From: an uncultured Flavobacteriaceae bacterium | GTDB lineage: Bacteria; Bacteroidota; Bacteroidia; Flavobacteriales; Flavobacteriaceae | Reading direction: 5' to 3' | Assembly (NCBI GenBank): GCA_947500385.1 | Contig: CANMSA010000001.1 | Coordinates: 434,001-498,000 of the forward strand | Length of the DNA stretch: 64,000 bases | Part shown: positions 20,201 to 28,422 of the stretch, piece by piece | How positions within the stretch are numbered: position 1 is the first letter of the stretch | Layout: each line of letters begins with the position of its first letter | Notes under the pieces: generated by a model | The model's input: only the letters and a program-made list of their open reading frames with translations | Databases searched by the model: none | What the model was told of the DNA's origin: nothing | Translations under genes and position numbers: made by a program

Positions 20201-21937
20201 GAACAACCACTCGGATACGCCGCTAAACGAAATATGAAAAAGGTTGATGATAGCCACCAACCCCATGTTGTAAAGGCAACGAATCAGTCTAATTTTATCC
20301 AAGAAGCTAAAGATGGGCCTGCAATCAATAGGATCTTGGGCTTTAAAAAGCGCTAATAACGCTTGTCTTGAGAACGTTTTTGATGGAGTGTCCAGAAGTA
20401 TTTTTGCCAGGTGGGCCTTTGCCCCATCGGACAGGTTGCATACGGCGATCACGGACTGATTAATCCTATAAGTCCTTGATTGTTGGTTCGCATTTAATTG
20501 ATCTGCAATATAACCCAGCTTTTCTGAAATGGTATTTGAAAGGTTATCCGATGTGCACAGAGGCAAATCAGAGACATTCAAATTACAATCCAAAGAGATA
20601 TCTATGATTCTTTTCCCTTCTTGCAAAAGCAATACAGGAGAGGACAAAACAAATCCTATACGCGCCTTGGGGTGTTCTTCGGGAAGCAGCTTCCCTTCTT
20701 CGACATATTTGCTATACTTTGCACCGAGTGTGGCCCAGTTATTACCTTGCTCTTCTTTAAACTTTTTTCCCAACCCGTCTAGGGAATTGGCTACCGGAGC
20801 AATATAGACCCCTTCGGTATATGCCTTGGTATTGATCTTCACGGTATTCAAAGACAAGGAGCGAAGATCTTTCACTTGCGCCTTGTCCAACACCAACTCA
20901 TGATCCAAACCGAACTGTATATCCTGCCCGTTGGCATCTTTTCCATCTTTCAGCAAAAGATCTTTGGGCAATGGATAGGCCTCCAGATGTTTCGCTACCT
21001 CGAAAACAATATGGGCGGAATCGGGTACAGCTTCCTTGGGAACCAACTTCAATACCTGCTCATAGAAAAAATCTAAATGCTTTTTTCCCAGTTCATTGAT
21101 ATTGCCCTGAAAATGTTTGAACAACTCTAAAAATGTAAAGAGCAACGCTACATGCGGTTCGTGCTTTTTTTGAAGGGATTCTTCATATGGGTACAGGCTC
21201 TCCTCTATAAAGTCAGGGGCCTTATCAACCATATTTTGCAGACCATTGAGCATTTGATTGAATAGGGTCGCGACCGTATCCGCTGCCAATAGGAATGCCT
21301 CCTTTTTGCCTTTTTTAACGTTTTTGATACAAGCGTCAAAGGCGTATATGTCACCTACTTTTAGTTGCCATGGTTGATTTAGAAATTGATTGAAGTTCTT
21401 TTTTGCCACACATAAAAAGGTAGCACTGGCATTGTGCAGGGCAATATAGCAAACAAGCCCTTCTAGAAAAGCAGATTTAACGATTGCCAACAAAGGCACA
21501 TGAAAGCTATTTTCTGCCTCGGCTACCGTTCTATACAATACATCGGTAGGTGCTATGAGCGTGCTATACACAAAATCCAAGAGCGATTCCAGGGCATGTT
21601 TAGAGGGATTCGAGAGTAGTTCATTGTGCAAGAGCGTGAACTTCGCTTCCAAGTCGGATATCGAAATCTTGCTTAGATAGGCTAATTGAAACGGGAGACT
21701 GTGTTCAAAGAACGACACCCAATTGGTCACCTCTTGGTGTTCCTCTTCGCCTTGTTCATTCTGATATTCGTAAAAGTTGACATAGCGGGCATATTCCCCT
21801 ATCATAGCCAATTGGTCAGCCAGCGTTTTTCCATCAATGGGGGCCGCTTCGGGCTGTAAGACATCAATGTTTCTAGTTCGCTGGCTCGTGCCGGTACGAT
21901 ACTTTAAAGGATGTGCTATTTTTGATGGTGTCTGCAT
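17276..21937 (-). CDS. First baseplate J-like protein (Pvc11-type wedge)
   Basis: A 1553-aa protein. Its C-terminal 300 residues carry the baseplate J signature: LKHKGRALMLNDYEKIVLEGFPEIYKTKC, then ELAPGYVVVAVLPDLN, SLLEKIAGHLRLKCSPFARLKVMNPRYEYV and GEEVRFSDIVAFVEQL. The N-terminal two thirds are long and less conserved; a stretch around 960-1120 is rich in Asn, Asp, Ile and Leu (FNVNGR-free, helical), and residues near 820-850 are proline-rich. Family members form the baseplate wedge with the second J-like protein and gp25. The stop is one base from the start of the 2386-aa gene and the start is 17 bases after gp25, so translation is likely coupled across the baseplate genes. Confidence 0.88.
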   Translation of the reverse strand: MQTPSKIAHPLKYRTGTSQRTRNIDVLQPEAAPIDGKTLADQLAMIGEYARYVNFYEYQNEQGEEEHQEVTNWVSFFEHSLPFQLAYLSKISISDLEAKFTLLHNELLSNPSKHALESLLDFVYSTLIAPTDVLYRTVAEAENSFHVPLLAIVKSAFLEGLVCYIALHNASATFLCVAKKNFNQFLNQPWQLKVGDIYAFDACIKNVKKGKKEAFLLAADTVATLFNQMLNGLQNMVDKAPDFIEESLYPYEESLQKKHEPHVALLFTFLELFKHFQGNINELGKKHLDFFYEQVLKLVPKEAVPDSAHIVFEVAKHLEAYPLPKDLLLKDGKDANGQDIQFGLDHELVLDKAQVKDLRSLSLNTVKINTKAYTEGVYIAPVANSLDGLGKKFKEEQGNNWATLGAKYSKYVEEGKLLPEEHPKARIGFVLSSPVLLLQEGKRIIDISLDCNLNVSDLPLCTSDNLSNTISEKLGYIADQLNANQQSRTYRINQSVIAVCNLSDGAKAHLAKILLDTPSKTFSRQALLALFKAQDPIDCRPIFSFLDKIRLIRCLYNMGLVAIINLFHISFSGVSEWLFPEPEAVTLVVSTTASGLKLDFNIILDTDFPAIVFYDEENLKEKFDLKDSFPLVKVALNDAIKINCDEASDDLENCCLKKSPGTNDLFISTYHFLRELQLVNAHIDVNVCGVKNLIVQNDENLQDVNKPIYPFGPRPKVGENWFIDGGANFYIGSKEVFCKNWQKFWITTTWKDKPADMHEHYRFYRDPAFENGDEAIVDLSFRFATSLLHEGEWIKDGKNKNTPPPPFEVDPINGDFSLGFLDGELLPLFGTFPQEPNPCEPSPDVATNSYNIHDTYFTPNGYEYRPKSMPVEPLEPLTVNTRKGFTKLTLAGVSFQHETFTYVLTRQMMALADLVDPQSIADALVELENIKLLSNQADALIVLILNDLGDIITSIDALRNDIGNNIINNSIVERVNDVVGFVSAAQAHLPGSPGPASTDLGFAQSALTNLLTALGTLSDAVVSNTVHGRINNIIELADAIESNITKSIAVPIFTFPPLDLENIHRVYLDNNLDDFGLEHLVKSISTKVDIVLALFDTKTKLGLPKEPYTPLIKSLSINYHALAEKDDMEIVHLYPFENTSKSEDIEQDPTLFPYFDEEGTLFIGVDQLSPGGTMSLLFQLAEATADSEQDRALINWHYLTGNEWAPLRPHFEVLSDETEGFTVSGIVTLAIPDTISKTGNTVMPTDLYWIKVSTPKNVRAIAETIGIHTQAAKASARFNELHDTKRLEASLAAGSIAKLVEGDFSVKKAEQPYSSFGGRKPEAEGHFYTRVSEHLKHKGRALMLNDYEKIVLEGFPEIYKTKCISHTMGLSANVYHRDLELAPGYVVVAVLPDLNKLRAGNQLEPKVPLSLLEKIAGHLRLKCSPFARLKVMNPRYEYVNVCIAVRLYRGKPKNFYAQKLKEDISLFLAPWFLGDSEKLAFGEEVRFSDIVAFVEQLTYVDFIANLKLEGECEQTGTVIKPLTARSVLTAGEICVAIDDEKCLPVENTPHELK

Positions 21938-21953
21938 GTTCTTTTTATTGTCT

Positions 21954-22376
21954 TCAAATACCTTGATCCGCTTCCCTTAGGTAAAAATCGTACACATAGT
22001 TATTTCGGGTATTTGTTCCTTCGATCATATAGTGTACGGTAATTCTAAGGACCCCTTGTACCAACTCGAACGAGTCTAGTTCTGTGATATCGACCCGTTC
22101 TAATTTTATCCGCGATTCATAGAAAAGGATCGCCCTTTCTACAAGGTCTTTTATAAACCCGATGAGGGAACTATCCATATTCTCGAATTGGTAATCCCTT
22201 AAATTACAGCCATATTCTGGCTGCATAACCCGCTCGCCCAAACTTGTTGAAAGCAATATTTCCAAACTTTGTTCAATATCTTTTTCGGCACTGACCATGG
22301 TGATGGTTTTGCCCTCACTATCAAAATTGGGAGGAAAAGACCAACCTGTACCCAAATATGCTTTCTTCGTATTCAT
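21954..22376 (-). CDS. gp25-like baseplate wedge protein (GPW/gp25 family)
   Basis: A 140-aa protein with the family pattern: GTGWSFPPNF at the N-terminus, IEQSLEILLSTSLGERVMQPEYGCNLRDYQFE in the middle (the ERV-x-P-x-x-G-C signature) and an amphipathic region ending LRITVHYMIEGTNTRNNYVYDF. Length is normal for the family. It is the lysozyme-like gp25 homologue that sits at the sheath-baseplate junction and triggers sheath polymerisation in T4, Afp and PVC particles. It lies between the PAAR tip and the first baseplate J-like gene, the standard order. Confidence 0.95.
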   Translation of the reverse strand: MNTKKAYLGTGWSFPPNFDSEGKTITMVSAEKDIEQSLEILLSTSLGERVMQPEYGCNLRDYQFENMDSSLIGFIKDLVERAILFYESRIKLERVDITELDSFELVQGVLRITVHYMIEGTNTRNNYVYDFYLREADQGI

Positions 22377-22387
22377 TTTCTCTCTTT

Positions 22388-22678
22388 TTATCCACCGATC
22401 ATTACGGTCGGGAAACCTTGTACAATAACGCCTGAATGAGCAGTGGTATCACCCATTCGTGCGGCAGGCCTACCACCGATGAATACGGTTCCCGAGCCTT
22501 GTACTATCGTATCTGGCGGCCCTACGCAAACACATATATCCCCGACGACGGCGGCCGGTTGTCCTCCAATAAGTACCGTTGGTACCGAGGGCCCTACAAT
22601 GGGTCCGCCCACATGCGGTACCGGCCCATTAAACAGTGGACAGGTATGCATATCTGAAATTCTTGTTGCTGGTGGCAT
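22388..22678 (-). CDS. PAAR-domain spike tip protein
   Basis: A 96-aa protein composed of the PAAR fold: MPPATRISDMHTCPLFNG at the start, repeated GGxPAAxxGD units (GGQPAAVVGD and GGRPAARMGD) and VPTVLIGG / FPTVMIGG strands. His and Cys residues near the N-terminus and in the loops (HTCP, VCVGP, TTAH) are suited to the metal site that stabilises the tip. It caps the VgrG-like spike encoded immediately upstream (14-base gap). No toxin extension is present, so this is a structural tip only. Confidence 0.95.
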   Translation of the reverse strand: MPPATRISDMHTCPLFNGPVPHVGGPIVGPSVPTVLIGGQPAAVVGDICVCVGPPDTIVQGSGTVFIGGRPAARMGDTTAHSGVIVQGFPTVMIGG

Positions 22679-22692
22679 TGCTTTTTACTTAA

Positions 22693-24480
22693 TCAATTAA
22701 TATTCACTAACGAGCCTTTGATTTCGGTAATTCCGTCGGATGAAAGCTTGGCGGTCGCCCCTTTAACTTCCATACTTGACTGTGCGGAAATGGCCATTTG
22801 GGCCGCGGCCAATGTGAGCCCTAGACCGGCCTTGATATCTATTTTCCCGGTAGCCTCTATCTTGATATCGGTCGCGCTTTTCAATTCAATACCCGATGGG
22901 CTCATTTTGGTCGTATTACCATTCTGATCCTCGATAGCTATGGAGGTGCTACTTTCATCCAAAATGATGCTATTTCCCGCAGGGGTATCTATGGTGATCG
23001 TTTTGGTATCGTCATTGAACTGTATGCGCATCTTAGAACGGGTCACAAAACCTTTTTCGTGGTTGGCATCGTTTGCTGCGATGGGGGCCGGACGGGTACT
23101 ACTATTGACCATTCCCAGTATAATGGCATCTCTGGGATCATCGTTCAAAAACCCTACGATGACCTCATCTTCGATCTCGGGCAGGAAAAAAGAACCTCTT
23201 CCCCCGCCGGTTTCCCCTTGGCCAGCATCTAAGGTCGATACCCTTGCCCATATACCGGGTGCCGCATTGTCTATAATAGGCAGGCGCACCAATATTCTAT
23301 TTTCGCCCTCGGGGTCGTCTTGCAGTTGCACTACTTTGCCAATTTGGAGCCCGTTTATGGCCGGTACCAAGCCTGCAGCGGATACGTCGGCAATGTCATT
23401 GAACTGACGGGCAAAACAATCGGGTTTTAACCCGAACTGTGCCTGTGTGTACCAGGAACCATCACGTACCTCTTGCCGTACCGCCGAAACATAGGCTTTC
23501 CCTGTAAATCGGGCACCCACCCCTTGTAGATCGATCAACTGGCCCGGTTTTAAGGCATCGAAACCAATGAACCGTGCCCTTCCCCGTATTTTGGCCAATC
23601 GGCTTAATTGCATGGTTGCTTTCGTCCATTCCTGCAGTTCTTCGGCGATTGCCTGACCGGAATGCCGGAGCTCGAACGTATTGGGATTAAGATCCGCTGC
23701 CAAAGTAGCCCCTTGTACATTGCCTAATTCGTTGATTCCTACGCTATCGGTCACATGTTCGAACAATTGTTGGCCACCGTAATCCCATGATTTGGCTTCT
23801 ACCGATGTCCATTGACTTCTGCCATCCATCTCTGCCTCAAAGTCAAGCAGCGTAGACCCATATAATACAGAAAGGGCGGCGGCGGCATTGGTCTCCGGTG
23901 CCTTTATCTGAATCTTACCATCATCAACCATGACCAATTTTCCATTGGCTTCGGCCCTCATGAGCATGAAATCCCAATCGGTACTGTGGTGTTGAATCAT
24001 TTCGAGATGTGTCGTATTTGTGGGGGTTACTTCATGGCTCAATTCGGAGTATTTCCCTATGACTTCCTCCATTATTTGACTGTCTTTACTATTTTCATAG
24101 TAGACATTGCGACGTCCTAAAGTCATTTTAACAGCTTCATCCATACAATCTAGGGACAAGTGTGTTTCCCCATTTTCTTTTACCCGAATGCTGTGCTTTG
24201 TTATAAGACCTTTAAAAAGTTGTTTGTTCTGACCATCTCGCCCTATTTTAAGGCGTATAGATTTTCCCGGTAAAAATTCTTCCTTTTCACTGATTTTAAA
24301 GGTTTCTTCGGAAGCATCCCCATCTTTCAACACAATTTTTGCCGTGGGTACCCGATTGATCTCTTTTAGAATTGCGATCGATAGTACTTGATATCCCGGA
24401 TCGACCAATTGCTCGTCTATCAAAATATCAAAAGTGGATACGTTGTAAGAAGCCTCTATGGGTATGGTTCTATCTTTCAT
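22693..24480 (-). CDS. VgrG-like central spike protein (Pvc8-type)
   Basis: A 595-aa protein. Residues about 1-370 follow the gp27-like/phage late control D part (SYNVSTFDILIDEQLV; HSTDWDFMLMRAEANGKLVMVDDGKI; LKPGQLIDLQGVGARFTGKAYVSAVRQ). Residues about 380-475 are the gp5-like OB-fold (GLQIGKVVQLQDDPEGENRILVRLP, then FFLPEIEDEVIVGFLNDDPRDAIILGMV), and the C-terminus is a triple beta-helix-like repeat (TITIDTPAGNSIILDE, KIDIKAGLGLTL, SMEVKGATAKLS). It forms the trimeric spike under the tube. The start ATG overlaps the stop of the LysM gene as TAATG, indicating coupled translation. Confidence 0.95.
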   Translation of the reverse strand: MKDRTIPIEASYNVSTFDILIDEQLVDPGYQVLSIAILKEINRVPTAKIVLKDGDASEETFKISEKEEFLPGKSIRLKIGRDGQNKQLFKGLITKHSIRVKENGETHLSLDCMDEAVKMTLGRRNVYYENSKDSQIMEEVIGKYSELSHEVTPTNTTHLEMIQHHSTDWDFMLMRAEANGKLVMVDDGKIQIKAPETNAAAALSVLYGSTLLDFEAEMDGRSQWTSVEAKSWDYGGQQLFEHVTDSVGINELGNVQGATLAADLNPNTFELRHSGQAIAEELQEWTKATMQLSRLAKIRGRARFIGFDALKPGQLIDLQGVGARFTGKAYVSAVRQEVRDGSWYTQAQFGLKPDCFARQFNDIADVSAAGLVPAINGLQIGKVVQLQDDPEGENRILVRLPIIDNAAPGIWARVSTLDAGQGETGGGRGSFFLPEIEDEVIVGFLNDDPRDAIILGMVNSSTRPAPIAANDANHEKGFVTRSKMRIQFNDDTKTITIDTPAGNSIILDESSTSIAIEDQNGNTTKMSPSGIELKSATDIKIEATGKIDIKAGLGLTLAAAQMAISAQSSMEVKGATAKLSSDGITEIKGSLVNIN

Positions 24481-25220
24481 TACGCGTTTTTATCTAAGGG
24501 AGGAAAGGTCATTTCTACTCCAGGGTCTATTTTTCTAAATGTCGACAAGCCATTTGCCTTTGCAATTTGAAGCACGTATTTAGGGTCTTTGTAGATATCA
24601 AAAGTCATTAGATCCAGTCGGTCACCAGCTTTAACGAGTCGCACATGGGTAAGATCGGGGGATCGCTTCTTTTCCCTTGCCACCCGTTCTTTTTGTGCTA
24701 TATAATTTAAAAAAGTGGCACTTGCCTTTATCCGAAGTGGATCTCCACTAGGTTCAAAGAGCGTATAGTTGAGATCCAAATTTGTTAGTATACAAGGAAA
24801 CTTAAAACCGTCTCCCCAATGAACTTTTAGGAAATGGGGCCTATGGATTTCCCCGCTCATGTTATATACGGTATCCATAAAGCGTTTTAATTGCCTCTTT
24901 ACCGGTACGGGATTTTCCTCGGAAGACTGGTCTGGTATGAAGTTCTTATCCAGTTTTGAGTTGTATCCTTGAATGGTATTTGTACCATCGAAGATAAATT
25001 CGAGCTTCAATTCTTCTGGTTTCGTACCCTTGTAATTGGCATTTGTACTCTGGTTTCCTTGCCCTTTTTGTTGGTTTACTTCAACCTTAAAATTCTGGGT
25101 GAAACTTTCAGGATTTACAGGAAGAAAAATAGGATTGGGATCCAATTTCGTCTTAATGGTAAAATCTTCGTTATCGAAAGCTTCAATGGAAACTTTGACC
25201 AATTGTCCGCGATCTGACAT
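24480..25220 (-). CDS. LysM-containing spike/tube adaptor protein (Pvc7-type)
   Basis: A 246-aa protein. The N-terminal two thirds include NPIFLPVNPESFTQNFKVEV and KPEELKLEFIFDGT, typical of the CIS LysM adaptor, and the C-terminus (about 195-245) is a LysM module, VRLVKAGDRLDLMTFDIY ending IDPGVEMTFPP. In eCIS particles this protein joins the tube start and the VgrG spike; the LysM fold is used as a structural adaptor rather than for cell-wall binding. Its start overlaps the stop of the DUF5908 gene (TAATG) and its stop overlaps the VgrG-like start (TAATG). Confidence 0.9.
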   Translation of the reverse strand: MSDRGQLVKVSIEAFDNEDFTIKTKLDPNPIFLPVNPESFTQNFKVEVNQQKGQGNQSTNANYKGTKPEELKLEFIFDGTNTIQGYNSKLDKNFIPDQSSEENPVPVKRQLKRFMDTVYNMSGEIHRPHFLKVHWGDGFKFPCILTNLDLNYTLFEPSGDPLRIKASATFLNYIAQKERVAREKKRSPDLTHVRLVKAGDRLDLMTFDIYKDPKYVLQIAKANGLSTFRKIDPGVEMTFPPLDKNA

Positions 25221-25378
25221 TAGCGTTCTGTTTTATCCTTGATTATTTGCATGACCTTTGAGACGATTTCGTCAATGGTGTTATTGTCTTGTGGTTGTTG
25301 CTCAGAACCACCACCCGATGGCCCTTGTCCGTTGACAACGGTTGCTTTTATAACCAACTCTCGTATTTCCAAAGGCAT
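25220..25378 (-). CDS. DUF5908 small eCIS protein (Pvc6-type)
   Basis: A 52-aa reading frame beginning MPLEIRELVIKATV, followed by a Gly/Ser/Gln-rich linker (GQGPSGGGSEQQPQDN) and a charged C-terminal helix ending IIKDKTER. MP-x-EIRELVIKA is the signature of the DUF5908 family that sits between the second tube gene and the LysM gene in PVC/Afp-like operons, exactly its location here. The stop overlaps the LysM start as TAATG and the start lies ten bases after the tube gene. It is easily missed because of its size. Its role is not established; family context suggests an assembly or minor structural function. Confidence 0.9.
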   Translation of the reverse strand: MPLEIRELVIKATVVNGQGPSGGGSEQQPQDNNTIDEIVSKVMQIIKDKTER

Positions 25379-25388
25379 ATCTATACTT

Positions 25389-25862
25389 TTAATTGACGTT
25401 TACCAGCTTAAAATAATTGTAGTTCAGCTCCAAGGTCTCTAACAATACCTCCCCTCTTTCGGCGTTCAGCTCACCAATTTTCCAGCTTACCGGCCATACA
25501 TGGGTTAGCTGCCACTTGAGCATTGGTGCATTGTTCTCGTTCAATAGCTCTACATCGACCCCGCTTATAGGCTTGATCTTCCTATCTTGAAATGCTTGCT
25601 GGCACCATACGGTCAAGGCCGAATCTTCGGGAGTCAGTAATCCTCTCTTTAAGGTAAGGGTCGTGTATTTGTTTCTGCCCGGCATGCTATGCTCAAAGTT
25701 GTTGAGGCCGCCTTCTTTTAGTGCTTCTTTCTCTATTTGTACATCGAGACCGGAAACAGATTGGAACTTCACATCAACGGCCTTGGTTTTTGATAATGTG
25801 ATAAAAGACACCTTAAAATGGAAACCGACCATCTGATGTATCGTGTTTGATACTGGCTTCAT
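25389..25862 (-). CDS. gp19-like tail tube protein, second copy
   Basis: A 157-aa protein of the T4 gp19-like tube family: FHFKVSFITLSKTKAVDVKFQSVSGLDVQIEKEALKEGG contains the conserved SGL motif, followed by NKYTTLTLKRGLLTPEDSALTVWCQQAF, and KPISGVDVELLNENNAPMLKWQLTHVWPVSW with its W-x-x-x-x-x-x-P end block. Length is typical. It differs clearly from the first tube copy, which fits the eCIS pattern of one main tube subunit plus a variant forming the tube start next to the baseplate. It lies ten bases after the first tube gene. Confidence 0.93.
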   Translation of the reverse strand: MKPVSNTIHQMVGFHFKVSFITLSKTKAVDVKFQSVSGLDVQIEKEALKEGGLNNFEHSMPGRNKYTTLTLKRGLLTPEDSALTVWCQQAFQDRKIKPISGVDVELLNENNAPMLKWQLTHVWPVSWKIGELNAERGEVLLETLELNYNYFKLVNVN

Positions 25863-25871
25863 AACATTCTA

Positions 25872-26339
25872 TTATTTAGCCTCCAAGATTGTTAAGCCTT
25901 CATGCACCAATTCCATCGTTTCGATGGCCACCTCATTGGCGTCGGCTTTTAAATCGGTTGATTGTACTTTACTGGGCCAGGCGTTCTCTAAAATCCAGGT
26001 AATGATCGGTTCGTGTTTTTCATTTAGCAGTTTAATGGTAACGGCCCTCCTATATAGAGACCCTGTGTCGTTGCCTTCTTGAAAGAAATACGTTTTTTGC
26101 CATTCTGTAAAGAAGTCGAAATCTCCTTCAAACGTTCCTCTTTTCAAGGTAATATTGCTATACTTGATGAGCCCCGGTTGTTTGCTCTTGTTGTATTTTT
26201 TACTACTTCCTTCCCGGTATTCGATCACTTCCGTTTCAAAATCCAAACCGCTTACTTCGGTGAATCCGATTCTAAAATCACTTCCCCATTCCACCAAAAA
26301 ATGAAACTTGGGTAATGGGTAATCTCCTATCGCTGCCAT
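25872..26339 (-). CDS. gp19-like tail tube protein, first copy
   Basis: A 155-aa protein with the tube-family pattern: PLPKFHFLVEWGSDFRIGFTEVSGLDFETEVIEYREG, then KYSNITLKRGTFEGDFDFFTEWQKT, and RRAVTIKLLNEKHEPIITWILENAWPSKVQ. The SGLD motif, LKRG motif and the ENAWP block are all present. This is the best candidate for the main inner-tube subunit through which cargo is carried. It lies upstream of the second tube gene and downstream of the Cys-rich pair. Confidence 0.95.
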   Translation of the reverse strand: MAAIGDYPLPKFHFLVEWGSDFRIGFTEVSGLDFETEVIEYREGSSKKYNKSKQPGLIKYSNITLKRGTFEGDFDFFTEWQKTYFFQEGNDTGSLYRRAVTIKLLNEKHEPIITWILENAWPSKVQSTDLKADANEVAIETMELVHEGLTILEAK

Positions 26340-26380
26340 ACTTTATGTTTTTTCGTTTACTATTAATTTTCGTTTATTAC

Positions 26381-27361
26381 CTATTTAGTGGTAATCAATG
26401 CCTCGGCAGCCTTTATGGCTTCGGTAAGGCTGTTCTTTTCCGATAATATTTTATCGCTGATTATTTTACTATCGATCCAACGTTGTTTTAGTACTTTGGT
26501 TTGATTTTCAGCCGTTGCAAATTCCTCTTTGACCTTTACATAATAGGGGTTCCCCTTGACCGCATTCGGATCGGCGGTTTCTTCCTTGATCGGAAATACC
26601 GGCATAGGCTTTGCTTCCTTATCATCGCATGGGTACTTGGGTCCGCTATCCTCATCTTCAGGGTCGCAATCTTCCTCCGATGTACCTTCGGCAATGGTTC
26701 CTCCTATAAGAATCGTGCGTATGCCATTCAGCTTATACTCTAGCCCCAACTCTCCGCAGATATAGGCCCATAACAGGTCTGCACATTGTAAGGTCGCCAA
26801 TAGCTTTTCCAGCACCTCTTTTTGCATATCGCAAACAATTGTAATCTTCGCCTCATAGGCATCAATACAGGCAATGACCTCCCCTTTTTCTTTCTCCCCA
26901 ACACTTTTCAAACAATTGATCAGTTCTTTGAAGTCTGCAATCTTTTTCTTCAATCCTTTTTGGTTGTCATCATAGGTATAGAAGCAATCAAAAATGGTTT
27001 TTACCAAGCAAGTCAGTTTTTGTAGTACTTCGTAGGTACATTTAGATTTCACGCAAACCGTTTTTAACTGTTGCAATAAAAAATCAAGTTCTTGTACCAC
27101 TGCCTTTACCTTTTCGTCGGTGGTTTCTATGAGCCCGCACCAATTTTCAAGTTTGGTCTCCCACCCTAAGGAGTTTTCATATGCTTCTTTATACTTGGCG
27201 GTAAGGGAAGCCTCTATGCTGTATCTATTACAGACATCTTCAAGTTCATCTTTCCATTTCTCCACGCAATCTTTTGGACCGTTATCGCCATTGCCTGGAG
27301 CATCATCGCAGCAAGTACTATTGGGATCCTTTATAAAACTTTTCATACTATTATTTTTCAT
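26381..27361 (-). CDS. Unrecognised Cys-rich helical protein in eCIS operon (copy B)
   Basis: A 326-aa protein, nearly all helical, with about 16 cysteines spaced through the chain and none at a lipobox. It begins MKNNSMKSF and has an early Cys pair (STCCDD). A motif V-C-V-K-S-K-C near residue 107 resembles L-C-T-M-S-N-C in the neighbouring 298-aa protein, so the two may be distant paralogues. A Glu/Asp-rich segment (about 225-260) precedes a C-terminal coiled-coil-like helix ending AAEALITTK. No known domain was recognised. Its place between sheath and tube genes argues for a structural or assembly role specific to this eCIS lineage. An internal ATG five codons in is an alternative start. 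Confidence 0.8.
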   Translation of the reverse strand: MKNNSMKSFIKDPNSTCCDDAPGNGDNGPKDCVEKWKDELEDVCNRYSIEASLTAKYKEAYENSLGWETKLENWCGLIETTDEKVKAVVQELDFLLQQLKTVCVKSKCTYEVLQKLTCLVKTIFDCFYTYDDNQKGLKKKIADFKELINCLKSVGEKEKGEVIACIDAYEAKITIVCDMQKEVLEKLLATLQCADLLWAYICGELGLEYKLNGIRTILIGGTIAEGTSEEDCDPEDEDSGPKYPCDDKEAKPMPVFPIKEETADPNAVKGNPYYVKVKEEFATAENQTKVLKQRWIDSKIISDKILSEKNSLTEAIKAAEALITTK

Positions 27362-27489
27362 CTGTTTAAATTTTATTGTTTTTATTTAGGTCAGAACTGC
27401 CCTTTCCATTCAGGCGAGTATAACTCATCATGCAACATCTCGGTTTGGATCGAGAACTGCCATGGCTCATTTCATGATTTAAACACTTT

Positions 27490-28386
27490 TTAGTTCTGAT
27501 CCGCTTTTTTGACAGACGGCTTTTTTTCTGGTGGGCTTGGGGCTTCATCTCCACAACAGCTATCGAATTCAGCGCATAGATCCAAGCATTCGTCATCACA
27601 TTCGCAACCGCAAACAAAATCGATCAGCAGTTGCAAGCCTTCCACTGTAGCACCTTGGGCGGTGGCATCGCATTCGATTTGCGCCAATTCTTCCATAATT
27701 GTATTCAACTCTTCCCGTGAGAGGGTTATCTCCGCTTCAGTACTCGTAATATTCGCCTCCGTACACTCTTTAAAGTTTTTCATTTTTTCCATCAACACAT
27801 CTACAAAGGCCTTTAAACTTTGGGTGTTCGTAAAGGTTTGAATCCCAGCTATCGTCACGATCGATTCTACCGCATTTCTACCCTTATCAACCAATTTTTT
27901 GGTGGTTGTCGTAATTTCTTCAAGGCAATCTTCAACCTTGGTTTTATCTTTATCCGCTAACTTTGACGATTTTGACAACAACTTGTTCTTGATGCAGTTC
28001 GACATGGTGCATAGTTCATCGTTTGCTTCCAAAATCTTCGTACATAGGTCGTTGAGGAGTTTAGATGATTCCCCTATCAACTTTTCGATGTCATCATCTT
28101 TTTTGATATAATCATCAATATTCTTCTGAATAATCTCCGTCTTTTTATATTGCCCCAGCACCACACAACTGTATAGGTCTTGATATACTTCGTTGGTTTC
28201 CTTCGCCCTATCCAAACAACATATTTTATATCCTTTGGCGGCCTCTTTTGATTGCTTGGTCGTTTCGTCGGCCTTTTGATCGCTCATCGCCGTTTTCTGA
28301 TCTTTTTTGACCACGGTCAGAATATCACAAACTATTGTATCGGGAGTTTGGGATATGCCGCAATCAGTACCATTCTTACTTGCCAT
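27490..28386 (-). CDS. Unrecognised Cys-rich helical protein in eCIS operon (copy A)
   Basis: A 298-aa mostly helical, Lys/Glu-rich protein with about 18 cysteines. Seven of them are packed into a C-terminal cluster (from CGCECDDEC to SCC), which looks like a metal-binding or disulphide knot. The chain then ends in a short Pro/Lys-rich tail (PSPPEKKPSVKK). The internal L-C-T-M-S-N-C segment is similar to one in the downstream 326-aa protein. No signal peptide. It lies 36 bases after the sheath gene and 128 bases before the next Cys-rich gene, the largest gap in this part of the operon; I see no clear terminator or promoter there. Function unknown. Confidence 0.8.
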   Translation of the reverse strand: MASKNGTDCGISQTPDTIVCDILTVVKKDQKTAMSDQKADETTKQSKEAAKGYKICCLDRAKETNEVYQDLYSCVVLGQYKKTEIIQKNIDDYIKKDDDIEKLIGESSKLLNDLCTKILEANDELCTMSNCIKNKLLSKSSKLADKDKTKVEDCLEEITTTTKKLVDKGRNAVESIVTIAGIQTFTNTQSLKAFVDVLMEKMKNFKECTEANITSTEAEITLSREELNTIMEELAQIECDATAQGATVEGLQLLIDFVCGCECDDECLDLCAEFDSCCGDEAPSPPEKKPSVKKADQN

Positions 28387-28422
28387 TTCTACTTTTTTTT
28401 ATGGATTCGTTATACCTTTATA

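Noticed and set aside
27366-27617. Minus-strand frame of 83 codons overlapping the end of the Cys-rich gene and the gap after it.
   Set aside because: Its first half is an out-of-frame copy of the coding end of the 298-aa gene, with no domain or signal features.
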